Of a stretch of 64,000 nt of DNA, positions 26,593-34,495 are shown piece after piece. The notes below the pieces were generated by a model that ran no database searches, was not told where the DNA came from, and saw nothing but the letters and a program-made list of their open reading frames with translations. Source of the DNA: Sphingomonas sp. 35-24ZXX (GTDB lineage: Bacteria > Pseudomonadota > Alphaproteobacteria > Sphingomonadales > Sphingomonadaceae); the NCBI RefSeq assembly GCF_000786215.1, contig NZ_JROG01000001.1, positions 186,001-250,000 of the forward strand, read 5' to 3'. The translations under genes were made by a program, and so were the position numbers. Numbering within the stretch: the first letter of the stretch is position 1; every line of letters starts with the position of its first letter.

Positions 26593-29031
26593 TCAGAAAC
26601 TGTAGCGCGCTTCGATGCCGATCACCCGCGGGGTGAGCACCGAACGTCCGTAATAGCGGGAAATGATCCCGCCGTTGACGAAGCCGAAGCGGCTGCGGTC
26701 GTTGCTGATCCCGGTGACGGCATATTCGTTGGTGATGTTGTTGGCGAACAGCGAGATTTCATAGCTGTCGGCAACCTGATAGGTGATGGCGGCCCGATGG
26801 GTCAGATAGTCGGGCAAGGTCTCGCCAAAACCGCGATTGCCGACACGGCTCAGGATGTTGCCGGTGTAGGTCGCGGTCCAGTTGAACTTGACTTCGCCAT
26901 TGTCGCCCACCGGCACCACGTAATCGGCCGCAAACGATCCGCTGTGCTTGGCCGATCCCGGCAATCTGTCGCCATCAAACACGCCGACGCGGACAAACTT
27001 GGGTCGGACGCTGGCCACCTGGCTGTTGCGGATCTGCAGCAGGTTGGGGACATCCGCGGTCAGCTGCGCATCGAGGTACGAATAGTTTCCGCGCAGCGAG
27101 AACTCCGGCGTGATCTGCGCCCGGAACGAGAAATCGAACCCGCGGTTGCGTGCGGCGCCGCCGTTGGTCAGAATGCCGATCCCGCCAAACTCGGTCGCGC
27201 TGGCCAGCTGGATGCCATCCCAGTTGACCTGGAACACCGACAGATTGACCGAGAGCTTCTTGTCGAACGCCGTTGCGCGGACGCCGAGCTCGAAATTCTC
27301 CGTCTCATCGGGCCCGTAGAACAGTTCGTTGGGCAGCGCGCAGATGTTCTGCTGGTTGAGATTGAGCGGGAGGACGCAGGGGGCGGCCCCGGTATTCGCC
27401 CCGCCAAGCCTGTAGCCCGTGCTGTAGGTCAGATAGATCAGGGCATCGTCGCTGAACTTGTACGAGGTGTTGGCCTTGTAGACGACGCCGGACGCGCTTG
27501 CTTGGCCCTGGCTGGACGGAATATCGTCATCGCTGGCGATCGGGCCGTCAAAATAGGGCAGCACCGAGCCCCCGATGCGCTGCAGATCATAGCCGTAATA
27601 GCGCAGGCCGCCGGTGATCTGCCATTCGGGCGTCACCTGGTAGGTGGCTTCGCCGAAAATCGCGCGTTCCTTGATGTTGCTGCGCCCGAAGGAGGCATAT
27701 TCGTTGTCATCGGCATTGGGGATCACACCAAAGGCCTGGCCGGTGGGTGACGCGGCAAAGCCGGGAATGAACTCGCGATAGCTCGTGCTGGTCTTGGACT
27801 TGTTGTAGAACGCGCCGAGCACCCAGCTGAACGGGCCGCCATGGGTCGAGAGCAGCCGGATTTCCTGGTTGAACTGCCGGGTCCTTGCGTTGGACCGCGT
27901 GAAACCGGTGAAGGCCGGGAAACCTTCATAGCCATAGTCGAGATCGAGCAGCAGGTCGGTGACATCGACCGAGCTGTTGTTGCTTGTCCGGGTGTAGCCG
28001 GTCGAGGACACCAGCTGCGCGAAATCGCCGAGTTCGACTTCGACTTCGAGGCTCAACAGATGCGCCCGGCGGGTTGCGGGCTCCAGCACGCGCCATGGGC
28101 CTTCATACCGGCCTTCGCCCAGAACGCCGCCGCCATTGGCCTGGCGGCCGTCGGTCTTCACCTCCTGGAACGCATAGGTCAGATAGGCCTTCATGGTGTC
28201 CAGCGTCAGGCCCAGCTGATTGCGGGTTGTGAAGGTCTTGCCGAAGTTGACGTCTTTCTGACGCCGCAGATTGGCAGCCTGCTGCGCAGGCGTGCCCAGC
28301 GGATTGGAGGCGGGGCCAGGCTGCGGCCGCGAAACGCCGATGGTCTGCACCGTAAAGGGATAATCGATGAAGCCCGGATCGTAATAATAGCCCGTGGCGC
28401 TGCGGAAGGCCAACCGGTCGCTGATGATCGGAAGATTGATCACGCCATCGAAGACGTAACCGACGTCCTTGCTCTCCTCCATGCCGAACACGCGGGCGTG
28501 GGCACTGCCAGAGATCTTGGTGGGGTCTGGACGCTCGGGGATATAGCGCAGGGCGCCTGCCAGAGTGCCAAGTCCGTAGAGCGTGCCTTGCGGGCCAAGC
28601 AGCACTTCCACGCGCGCCATGTCGATCAGCTTGAAATCGAAATACAGTGGCACTTCGCCCAGATACACGCCGATGGCATTGTTGCCGTTGTCGGCAAAGG
28701 TGCTGGAATCGTCGGCGGAAAGGCCGCGCATGACGATCGTGCCCGCTCCACGCGGTCCGGTATCGGTGATGGTGATCCCCGGCGTGAATGCGCCGAGGTC
28801 CCGGATGTCGTTCAGGCGCTGGTCTTCAAGCTCTTCGGCACCGATGGCCGAGATGTTGATCGGCACGTCCTGCAGCGAAAGTGCGCGGCGGGTCGCCGTC
28901 ACGACGATGGTGTCGGCATCGCTCTCGTCAGCAGCTTCCTGCGCGGCATCCTGCGCCAGCAACGGCTGTGCGCTCACGCCCATGAGCATGGTTGCGCTCA
29001 TCAGCGCGGTGCGGAACATAGTATTCGTCAT
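26593..29031 (-). CDS. TonB-dependent receptor
   Basis: 812 residues. A signal peptide (MLMGVSAQPLLAQDA) is followed by a TonB box/plug (DTIVVTATRRALSLQDVP, IVMRGLSADDSSTF, ARVEVLLGPQGTLYGLGTLAG) and a 22-strand-type barrel ending IEARYSF. It has the long-plug form common in sphingomonads for plant-derived or xenobiotic substrates rather than siderophores; the ligand cannot be read from sequence. It is followed by the MBL-fold hydrolase, and its promoter faces the 768-bp gap before the urea/guanidine operon. Confidence 0.9.
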   Translation of the reverse strand: MTNTMFRTALMSATMLMGVSAQPLLAQDAAQEAADESDADTIVVTATRRALSLQDVPINISAIGAEELEDQRLNDIRDLGAFTPGITITDTGPRGAGTIVMRGLSADDSSTFADNGNNAIGVYLGEVPLYFDFKLIDMARVEVLLGPQGTLYGLGTLAGALRYIPERPDPTKISGSAHARVFGMEESKDVGYVFDGVINLPIISDRLAFRSATGYYYDPGFIDYPFTVQTIGVSRPQPGPASNPLGTPAQQAANLRRQKDVNFGKTFTTRNQLGLTLDTMKAYLTYAFQEVKTDGRQANGGGVLGEGRYEGPWRVLEPATRRAHLLSLEVEVELGDFAQLVSSTGYTRTSNNSSVDVTDLLLDLDYGYEGFPAFTGFTRSNARTRQFNQEIRLLSTHGGPFSWVLGAFYNKSKTSTSYREFIPGFAASPTGQAFGVIPNADDNEYASFGRSNIKERAIFGEATYQVTPEWQITGGLRYYGYDLQRIGGSVLPYFDGPIASDDDIPSSQGQASASGVVYKANTSYKFSDDALIYLTYSTGYRLGGANTGAAPCVLPLNLNQQNICALPNELFYGPDETENFELGVRATAFDKKLSVNLSVFQVNWDGIQLASATEFGGIGILTNGGAARNRGFDFSFRAQITPEFSLRGNYSYLDAQLTADVPNLLQIRNSQVASVRPKFVRVGVFDGDRLPGSAKHSGSFAADYVVPVGDNGEVKFNWTATYTGNILSRVGNRGFGETLPDYLTHRAAITYQVADSYEISLFANNITNEYAVTGISNDRSRFGFVNGGIISRYYGRSVLTPRVIGIEARYSF

Positions 29032-29391
29032 TGATCGACCCCCCTTTCAAGGTGAGCCTTTCACACATGACACCCCATCCCATTGACGCTCTGACTATGC
29101 CGGCGCCTTGTTTGCCGTTTTTCGGCGTGATTGTGTTGCAGTTCGTGACCCGCGCCCCTGAACGCGCAGGCGGTATTGAGCGCACGGTACCGCGATGGTC
29201 CGCACGTCTTTTTGGCGAGCCAGGCTTGGCAGGCGGATCGGGGCGGTTGCGCCGCCAACCCGGTTGACGCGGTAAACCGCATCACCTGGATCAGCATCCG
29301 TGCAAGCTGCCCTTCGATCCACAAAACCTCGCTCTAGCTCAGTGGTTTTTCTGAATTCGCCATGTATCTGGCGATACCCAATACGGTATGG

Positions 29392-29419
29392 ATATTACGT
29401 AATGCGTCAAGCGTAATAT
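29392..29419. promoter_or_regulatory. Inverted repeat ATATTACG-N12-CGTAATAT, copy 1
   Basis: Perfect 8-bp arms at 29392-29399 and 29412-29419 separated by 12 bases. The wide spacing resembles operators of tetrameric NikR-type ribbon-helix-helix proteins, one of which is encoded at 32540. It lies 361 bp upstream of the TonB receptor start. Confidence 0.5.
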
Positions 29420-29712
29420 TTTTGCACCTGCTCAGTGTGAACCGAAACCATGTTGCGGCGCACAATATCGCCGAAATTCCGTAGCTTTTTCCAGCGCGTC
29501 GTCCGCGAGATATCCGCATCTGTCGGCGCGGCCAGATGCATTGCTTCGGCAGCGACACGCGAATCGGCAGGGCACGAACGTCTTTCTGCGGCTCCGACTC
29601 GATGGCTTGAGAGACCCCGGATTGTCGCCGTTCAGGCCAATTTCTGCGCTCGCGGGCACGGGGAAGGGCAGGGGCGTGGGCACGACGGAATGATTCGCAT
29701 CGCAATCCGGTG

Positions 29713-29740
29713 TTATTACGTTTTTTCATGCTGGTAATAT
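29713..29740. promoter_or_regulatory. Inverted repeat TTATTACG-N12-GGTAATAT, copy 2
   Basis: Same architecture and spacing as the site at 29392, with one changed base in each arm. It ends 59 bases before the ABC-transporter start codon and contains a -10-like TAATAT (29735-29740), so a bound protein could block the operon promoter. The NikR-like product of the fifth-named gene region at 32540 is the likely ligand (inference). Confidence 0.5.
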
Positions 29741-29799
29741 TTTTAGATGGACAAGCGCGGGGCATGGGGTGATGCTGCACTGCGAAAGGGGATCGAATC

Positions 29800-30882
29800 A
29801 TGACGAGGCTGCTGGGGAAAGTCGGGACCATGATCGTGATGATGGGGGCGCTGCTGCTGGCGGCGTGCTCGCAGTCACCCGAGACCGCGGCCAAGCCGCG
29901 CACCGAGTTCAATATCGGCTGGTCGATCTACGCCGGATGGATGCCCTGGCCCTATGCTCAGCAGGCCGGCATCGTGAAGAAATGGGCCGACAAATACGGC
30001 ATCAAGATCAACTTCGTGCAGGTCAACGACTATGTTGAATCGGTGAATCAGTACACCGCGGGCAAGTTCGATGGCGTTACCGTCACCAACATGGATGCGC
30101 TCACCATTCCCGCCGCCGGCGGCAAGGACACCACTGCGATCATTGTCGGCGATTATTCCAACGGCAATGACGGTGTGCTGCTCAAGGGCGCCAATTCGCT
30201 CAGCGCCATCAAGGGGCGCCAGGTCTATCTGGTCGAGCTTTCGGTCTCGCATTACCTGCTGACCCGTGGACTCGAAAAGGCGGGCCTCAAGTCGACCGAC
30301 GTCAAGACGATCAACACCTCCGATGCCGATATCGTCGCCGCCTTTGGCGCGGCCGATGTCAACGCGGCGGTCGCCTGGAACCCCCAGCTGTCGGTGATGA
30401 AGGGCGGGGCAGGGGTGGCCCAGGTGTTCAGCTCGGCCGATATTCCAGGCGAAATTCTCGACCTGATGGTGGTCGATACCGCCACGCTCAAGGCGAACCC
30501 CAATCTGGGCAAGGCGCTGGTCGGCATATGGTATGAAACCGTCGCCCTGGTGCAGCGCGACGATGCCGAAGGGAAGGCGGCACGCGCGGCGATGGCCAAG
30601 CTTTCGGGTGCGACGCCGGAGATGTTCGACAGCCAGCTGGCGACGACCTTTCTCTACGCCGACCCCAAGGCCGCGCTCGCCGCGACAACCTCGCCCAATC
30701 TGGTGGCGACGATGACCGCGGTACGTGACTTCAGCTTCTCCAAGGGCTTGTTCAAGGGCGCCAGCAGTGCCGACGCGGTCGGCATCGCCTTCCCCGGCGG
30801 CAAGGTGTTGGGCGATCCGGGCCGGGTGACGCTGCGCTTCGATGATGCCTTCATGAAGCTCGCCGCCGATGGCAAGCTTTGA
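29800..30882 (+). CDS. ABC transporter substrate-binding lipoprotein (NMT1/SsuA type), urea/guanidine-related
   Basis: 360 residues. The lipoprotein signal is MGALLLAACSQ with the lipidated cysteine at 23. The mature part (FNIGWSIYAGWMPWPYAQQAGIVKKWADKYG ... shortened to FNIGWSIYAGWMPW) is a type-2 binding protein of the nitrate/sulfonate/taurine class, the form found beside urea carboxylase genes. Its start is ATG at 29800 after AAAGGGGA. It is the first gene of a coupled set running to 39848, so the ligand is likely guanidine, urea or a related nitrogen compound; this is by context only. Confidence 0.85.
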   Translation: MTRLLGKVGTMIVMMGALLLAACSQSPETAAKPRTEFNIGWSIYAGWMPWPYAQQAGIVKKWADKYGIKINFVQVNDYVESVNQYTAGKFDGVTVTNMDALTIPAAGGKDTTAIIVGDYSNGNDGVLLKGANSLSAIKGRQVYLVELSVSHYLLTRGLEKAGLKSTDVKTINTSDADIVAAFGAADVNAAVAWNPQLSVMKGGAGVAQVFSSADIPGEILDLMVVDTATLKANPNLGKALVGIWYETVALVQRDDAEGKAARAAMAKLSGATPEMFDSQLATTFLYADPKAALAATTSPNLVATMTAVRDFSFSKGLFKGASSADAVGIAFPGGKVLGDPGRVTLRFDDAFMKLAADGKL

Positions 30883-30920
30883 GCGACGCCGCGCGCAGCA
30901 GGCCAGGGAAGGGATCGAAC

Positions 30921-31736
30921 ATGCGCTGGGTCAACCGCCATCTGCGCCGCAGCGAACGCATCGCGCTGGGTGCCCTGCCGATCGCCTTGCTGCTGATCGT
31001 CTACATCGTCATGGCCGCACAGCGCCACGCCGACAACCCGATGGACAAGATCCTGCCGCTCCCTGGCGCGATGGCGCAGGCGATGTCGTTGCTGATCTTC
31101 CAGACCGACCAGCTGACCGGGCAGATCACCTTCTGGGTCGATACCCTGGCCAGCCTGCAGCGGCTGGCGCTGGGCCTGGGCATCGCCACGGTGATCTCGC
31201 TGATCGTCAGCCTGCTGCTCGGCGTGCTGCCACCGGTGCGCGCCACGTTCGGCCCGCTGGTCACCGGCATTGCGGTCATCCCGCCGATCGCACTGCTGCC
31301 GATCCTGTTCATCGCTCTCGGGCTGGGCGAGACCGCCAAGGTGGCGCTGATCGCCATCGGGGTGGCCCCGGTGATGATCCGCGACATCACTGCGCATATC
31401 GCCTCGCTGCCCGCCGAGCAGATCGTCAAGGCGCAGACCTTGGGCGCAAGTTCGTGGCAGATCATGATCCGCGTCGCGCTGCCACAGGCGATGCCGCGCC
31501 TGATCCATGCGGTGCGGCTGGCTCTGGGCCCGGCCTGGGTCTTCCTGATCTCGGCGGAAGCCATCGCAGCGGATGTGGGCCTGGGCTATCGCATCTTCCT
31601 GGTCCGGCGCTATCTCGCGATGGATGTGATCATCCCGTATGTCGCGTGGATCGCGTTCCTGGCGATCATGATGGATGCGACGCTGGCGTTCGCCAATCGC
31701 AAGGCCTTTCCCTGGGCGCAGGGGGCAAGCCATTGA
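30921..31736 (+). CDS. ABC transporter permease, urea/guanidine-related
   Basis: A membrane permease of about 271 residues of the SsuC/TauC type: LPLPGAMAQAMSLL, then a BPD-transporter core with IAVIPPIALLPILFIALGLGE and the EAA-like loop QTLGASSWQIMIRVALPQAMP. I chose the ATG at 30921, preceded by GGGAAGGGA; a TTG at 30879 overlapping the preceding stop as TTGA is the alternative. The stop overlaps the ATPase TTG. It works with the flanking binding protein and ATPase. Confidence 0.87.
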   Translation: MRWVNRHLRRSERIALGALPIALLLIVYIVMAAQRHADNPMDKILPLPGAMAQAMSLLIFQTDQLTGQITFWVDTLASLQRLALGLGIATVISLIVSLLLGVLPPVRATFGPLVTGIAVIPPIALLPILFIALGLGETAKVALIAIGVAPVMIRDITAHIASLPAEQIVKAQTLGASSWQIMIRVALPQAMPRLIHAVRLALGPAWVFLISAEAIAADVGLGYRIFLVRRYLAMDVIIPYVAWIAFLAIMMDATLAFANRKAFPWAQGASH

Positions 31737-32539
31737 GCGCGCCTGCCAGCCCCATCCTCAGCCTGCAGAACGTCTGGGTCGAATATGGCGACAAGATCGT
31801 GCTGGAGAAGGTCGATCTGGATATCCACGCCGGCTCGTTCGTCTCGATCATCGGCCCTTCGGGCGCGGGCAAGAGCAGCCTGCTGCGCATCATCCTGGGG
31901 CAGGAACGCCCGACGCGCGGCCGCATCGAGCTGGACGGCGCGCCGCTGTCGCCCGAATGTGGGCCCGATCGCGGCGTCGTGTTCCAGAAATACTCGGTGT
32001 TCCCGCACCTGACCGTGCTGGGCAACACGATGTTCGGGCTCGAGTGTGCGCAGGCGCCGCTGACCGCCCGGCTGTTCGGATCGGCACGCAGCCAGGCCAA
32101 GGCGCAGGCGATCGAGATGCTGCAGGCTGTGGGCCTGGGCGATACGCTCAACCAGTATCCGGCGCAGCTTTCCGGGGGCATGCAGCAGCGGCTGGCGATC
32201 GCCCAGGCGCTGATCAAGCGGCCGCGCATTCTGCTGCTCGACGAACCCTTCGGCGCGCTCGATCCGGGTATCCGCGCAGACATGCACGCGCTGATTCGGA
32301 CGCTGTGGCGCGATTATGCGCTGACCATCGTGATGGTCACGCACGACATCCGCGAGGCATTCTCGCTGGGCACCCGCGTGCTGGCGCTCGACAAGCGGCG
32401 GCATGATCCGCACGCGCCGCACCGCTTTGGCGCCACCGCTGTTTACGATCTGACACTCGACAAGAAGAGCGACCCGGAAGTGACGGAGATACCAGCCGTT
32501 TCTTCCGCCGAGATCGCCGTCATCCAGGAGAGCGCGTAA
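31733..32539 (+). CDS. ABC transporter ATP-binding protein, urea/guanidine-related
   Basis: An ABC ATPase of 268 residues: Walker A GPSGAGKSS, Q-loop GVVFQKYSVFPH, signature QLSGGMQQRLAIAQAL, Walker B ILLLDEPFGALDP, and MVTHDIREAF. It is followed by a C-terminal tail of about 55 residues, longer than in plain SsuB. The start is TTG overlapping the permease stop as TTGA, the coupling style used across this window. The stop is immediately followed by the GTG of the regulator. Confidence 0.87.
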   Translation: MSAPASPILSLQNVWVEYGDKIVLEKVDLDIHAGSFVSIIGPSGAGKSSLLRIILGQERPTRGRIELDGAPLSPECGPDRGVVFQKYSVFPHLTVLGNTMFGLECAQAPLTARLFGSARSQAKAQAIEMLQAVGLGDTLNQYPAQLSGGMQQRLAIAQALIKRPRILLLDEPFGALDPGIRADMHALIRTLWRDYALTIVMVTHDIREAFSLGTRVLALDKRRHDPHAPHRFGATAVYDLTLDKKSDPEVTEIPAVSSAEIAVIQESA

Positions 32540-33016
32540 GTGAGTACCGAACCGACCAGCGTGGCCCGGCTCTCGATGAGCCTTCCCGGCGAGCTGTTCC
32601 GCCAGCTCGATATCATGGTGGAAGAACGCGGCCTGCCGTCACGATCGCAGCTGATTGCCGAGCTGATCCGCCATGCGCTCGCCGCGCACGAGGCGACGAC
32701 GCGTCCCGACGAGATGCTCGCCGGCACGATCACCATCGTCTATCGCGGCGACCGCGGCCGCGTCCGCCATCAGCTGGCGCAGACCCAGGCCGAATATCTC
32801 AAGGAGGTCATCTCCTCGCAGCACGTGTTCCTGGAGGACGACCAGTCCCTCGAGGTTCTGCTGGTGCAGGGCCCCGCGGTCCGCCTCAACGATCTGTGCG
32901 ACGCGCTGCGCCGGGTGCGCGGTGTCCACCAGCTGCAACTCGTCACCACCACCGCCCTGCTGCCGCCGCTGTACGAGCCGGGTGCGGGCGAAAGCCTCAA
33001 GGGAGCCGCCGCATGA
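32540..33016 (+). CDS. NikR-like ribbon-helix-helix regulator lacking most nickel ligands
   Basis: 158 residues. An N-terminal ribbon-helix-helix (RLSMSLPGELFRQLDIMVEE, GLPSRSQLIAELIRHAL) precedes an ACT-like C-terminal domain (GTITIVYRGDRGRVRHQL, SLEVLLVQGPAVRLNDL, RVRGVHQLQLV), the exact NikR layout. An ungapped alignment with E. coli NikR as I remember it puts Ala84, His95, Phe97 and Ser103 at the ligand positions His76, His87, His89 and Cys95, so only one ligand survives. It is therefore unlikely to be a nickel sensor. Being inside the carboxylase operon, it probably senses the pathway substrate or an intermediate. The start is GTG, abutting the preceding TAA; its stop overlaps the next start as ATGA. 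Confidence 0.85.
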   Translation: MSTEPTSVARLSMSLPGELFRQLDIMVEERGLPSRSQLIAELIRHALAAHEATTRPDEMLAGTITIVYRGDRGRVRHQLAQTQAEYLKEVISSQHVFLEDDQSLEVLLVQGPAVRLNDLCDALRRVRGVHQLQLVTTTALLPPLYEPGAGESLKGAAA

Positions 33017-33837
33017 CTGCCGTATTGAGCGATCCGCTCGCCGCGCGCGACCACGCCCGCGCCATGGCGGGGACCAGGGTCGAAGCGATGCCGGTGTTGC
33101 CGCCGGTGGCGGATGACCTGCCCGATGGCGTGTCTGCCGACGATCTGGTGTGGGAAGAGACCATCGCTGCCGGAGGCTATGCCACGCGGCGGCTGGCGCG
33201 AGGCACCCGGCTGCGGCTGATCGACACCCGGGGCGATGCCTGCGCCGGGCTGCAGCTGTTCAATGCCGACATGCCGACCGAGCGGTTGAATGTCGCCGAC
33301 ACGGTCAAGGTGCAGTGGAACGCCTATCTGGGCGAAGGCAAGCTGCTGCTGTCCGACATGGGCCGCGTGCTGATGAGCATCGTTGCGGATGACGCTGGCA
33401 CGCACGATGCATTCTGCGGCACGTCCAACGCCGCCACCAACGCCGCGAAATATGGCGAGGGGACCAACAGCGGACCCCATCCCAATGGCCGCGACCGCTT
33501 TCTGCTGGGCGCGGGCAAGCATGGCCTGGGGCGGCGCGATGTGCATCCATGCGTCAACCTGTTCAAGGGCGCAAAGATTGCCGCAGACGGCGCGATCGTT
33601 CCCGATATTGGTCCGTTCGCACCAGGGCGCAGCGTCGTCCTGCGCGCGGAGATGGAGCTGATCGTGGTGATCGCCAACGTGCCGCACGTGCTCGATCCGC
33701 GCCCCGCCTACACGGTGTCACCCCTGCGCGTGACGGCGTGGCGCGGGCCGGTCACGCCGCAGGACGACCCCATCCGCAATGCGACCCCCGAAGGCCAGCG
33801 CGCCTTTCTGAACGTCGAAGACTATTTCCGCCGCTGA
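33013..33837 (+). CDS. DUF1989 protein (urea amidolyase-associated protein 1; carboxyguanidine deiminase subunit candidate)
   Basis: 274 residues of the UAAP family. GGYATRRLARGTRLRLIDT, DACAGLQLFNADMPTERLN and HPCVNLFKG are recognisable DUF1989 segments with conserved Cys/His/Asp positions suited to metal binding. Such paired proteins next to a carboxylase were reassigned, to my knowledge, as the two subunits of carboxyguanidine deiminase (CgdAB) in guanidine-degrading operons; I cannot say which subunit this is. The start overlaps the regulator stop as ATGA. The partner follows 22 bases downstream. Confidence 0.82.
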   Translation: MTAVLSDPLAARDHARAMAGTRVEAMPVLPPVADDLPDGVSADDLVWEETIAAGGYATRRLARGTRLRLIDTRGDACAGLQLFNADMPTERLNVADTVKVQWNAYLGEGKLLLSDMGRVLMSIVADDAGTHDAFCGTSNAATNAAKYGEGTNSGPHPNGRDRFLLGAGKHGLGRRDVHPCVNLFKGAKIAADGAIVPDIGPFAPGRSVVLRAEMELIVVIANVPHVLDPRPAYTVSPLRVTAWRGPVTPQDDPIRNATPEGQRAFLNVEDYFRR

Positions 33838-33859
33838 TTTGCCAGGAGCAGACCCGAAC

Positions 33860-34495
33860 ATGAGCGTCGATCCCTATCTCGCTGGCCTTGATGGCCCGGT
33901 TGTCCATGACGAAATCGTGGCGGCGCGTGCGCCTTGGCTGCACCATGTTGCTGCCGGGCAGACGTTGCGCATTGTCGACCTGGAAGGAAACCAGGCGGTC
34001 GATTTCCTGCTCTACGCCACCGACGACGATGCCGAGCGCTACAGCGCGCAGGATACGGTCGCGGCGCAGGGCAACCTATTCCTGCGCGAAGGCACCGTAC
34101 TGCGTTCCAACGAAGGCCGCGCAATGATGACCATCGCGGCGACCTCGGTCGATTACCATGACACCATTGGCGGTGCCTGCTCCTGCGAATCCAACACCTT
34201 GCGCTACGGTCATCACACCAAATCCGAACACGCCTGCGTCGAGAATTTTCTGGAGGCCAACCTGCTGGAAGGACGCGGCAAGCGTGACATTGTCTCGAAC
34301 ATCAACTTCTTCATGAACGTGCCGGTGGAGCCGGATGGATCGCTGGGCATCGTCGATGGCATTTCCGCGCCGGGCCTCACCGTCGATCTGCGCGCCGAGA
34401 TGGATGTGACCGTGGTCGTCTCCAACTGCCCGCAGATCAACAACCCCTGCAACGGCTTCAACCCCACCCCCGTGCGCATGATCGTCACCGCATGA
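33860..34495 (+). CDS. DUF1989 protein (urea amidolyase-associated protein 2; carboxyguanidine deiminase subunit candidate)
   Basis: 211 residues, paralogous to the preceding protein. RIVDLEGNQAVDFLLYATDD, then GACSCESNTLRYGHHT and EHACVENFL give a cysteine/histidine cluster for metal binding, and NPCNGFNPTPVRM closes the domain. With its partner it probably deiminates carboxyguanidine to allophanate and ammonia. I chose the ATG at 33860 after AGGAGC; an upstream TTG is less likely. The stop overlaps the carboxylase start as ATGA. Confidence 0.82.
   Translation: MSVDPYLAGLDGPVVHDEIVAARAPWLHHVAAGQTLRIVDLEGNQAVDFLLYATDDDAERYSAQDTVAAQGNLFLREGTVLRSNEGRAMMTIAATSVDYHDTIGGACSCESNTLRYGHHTKSEHACVENFLEANLLEGRGKRDIVSNINFFMNVPVEPDGSLGIVDGISAPGLTVDLRAEMDVTVVVSNCPQINNPCNGFNPTPVRMIVTA

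Larger units (their letters stand above)
29032..29799. other. 768-bp intergenic region with AT-rich islands
   Basis: Separates the divergent TonB receptor and ABC-transporter operon. Two AT-rich patches (about 29385-29425 and 29710-29755) stand out from the GC-rich surroundings and each contains a copy of the same inverted repeat, described separately. A minus-strand frame at 29334-29912 is open but has no family resemblance and overlaps the start of the next gene, so I do not call it. I find no conserved blocks of a guanidine-I (ykkC) riboswitch. The stretch 29040-29380 holds nothing I can name. Confidence 0.6.

Noticed and set aside
29032-29799. Guanidine-I (ykkC) riboswitch before the carboxylase operon
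   Set aside because: Looked for because DUF1989-carboxylase operons often have one; the conserved blocks are not present on either strand by eye.
29334-29912. Possible 192-codon gene on the minus strand in the large gap
   Set aside because: It overlaps the start of the ABC binding-protein gene, covers both AT-rich operator-like islands, and its translation matches nothing I know.
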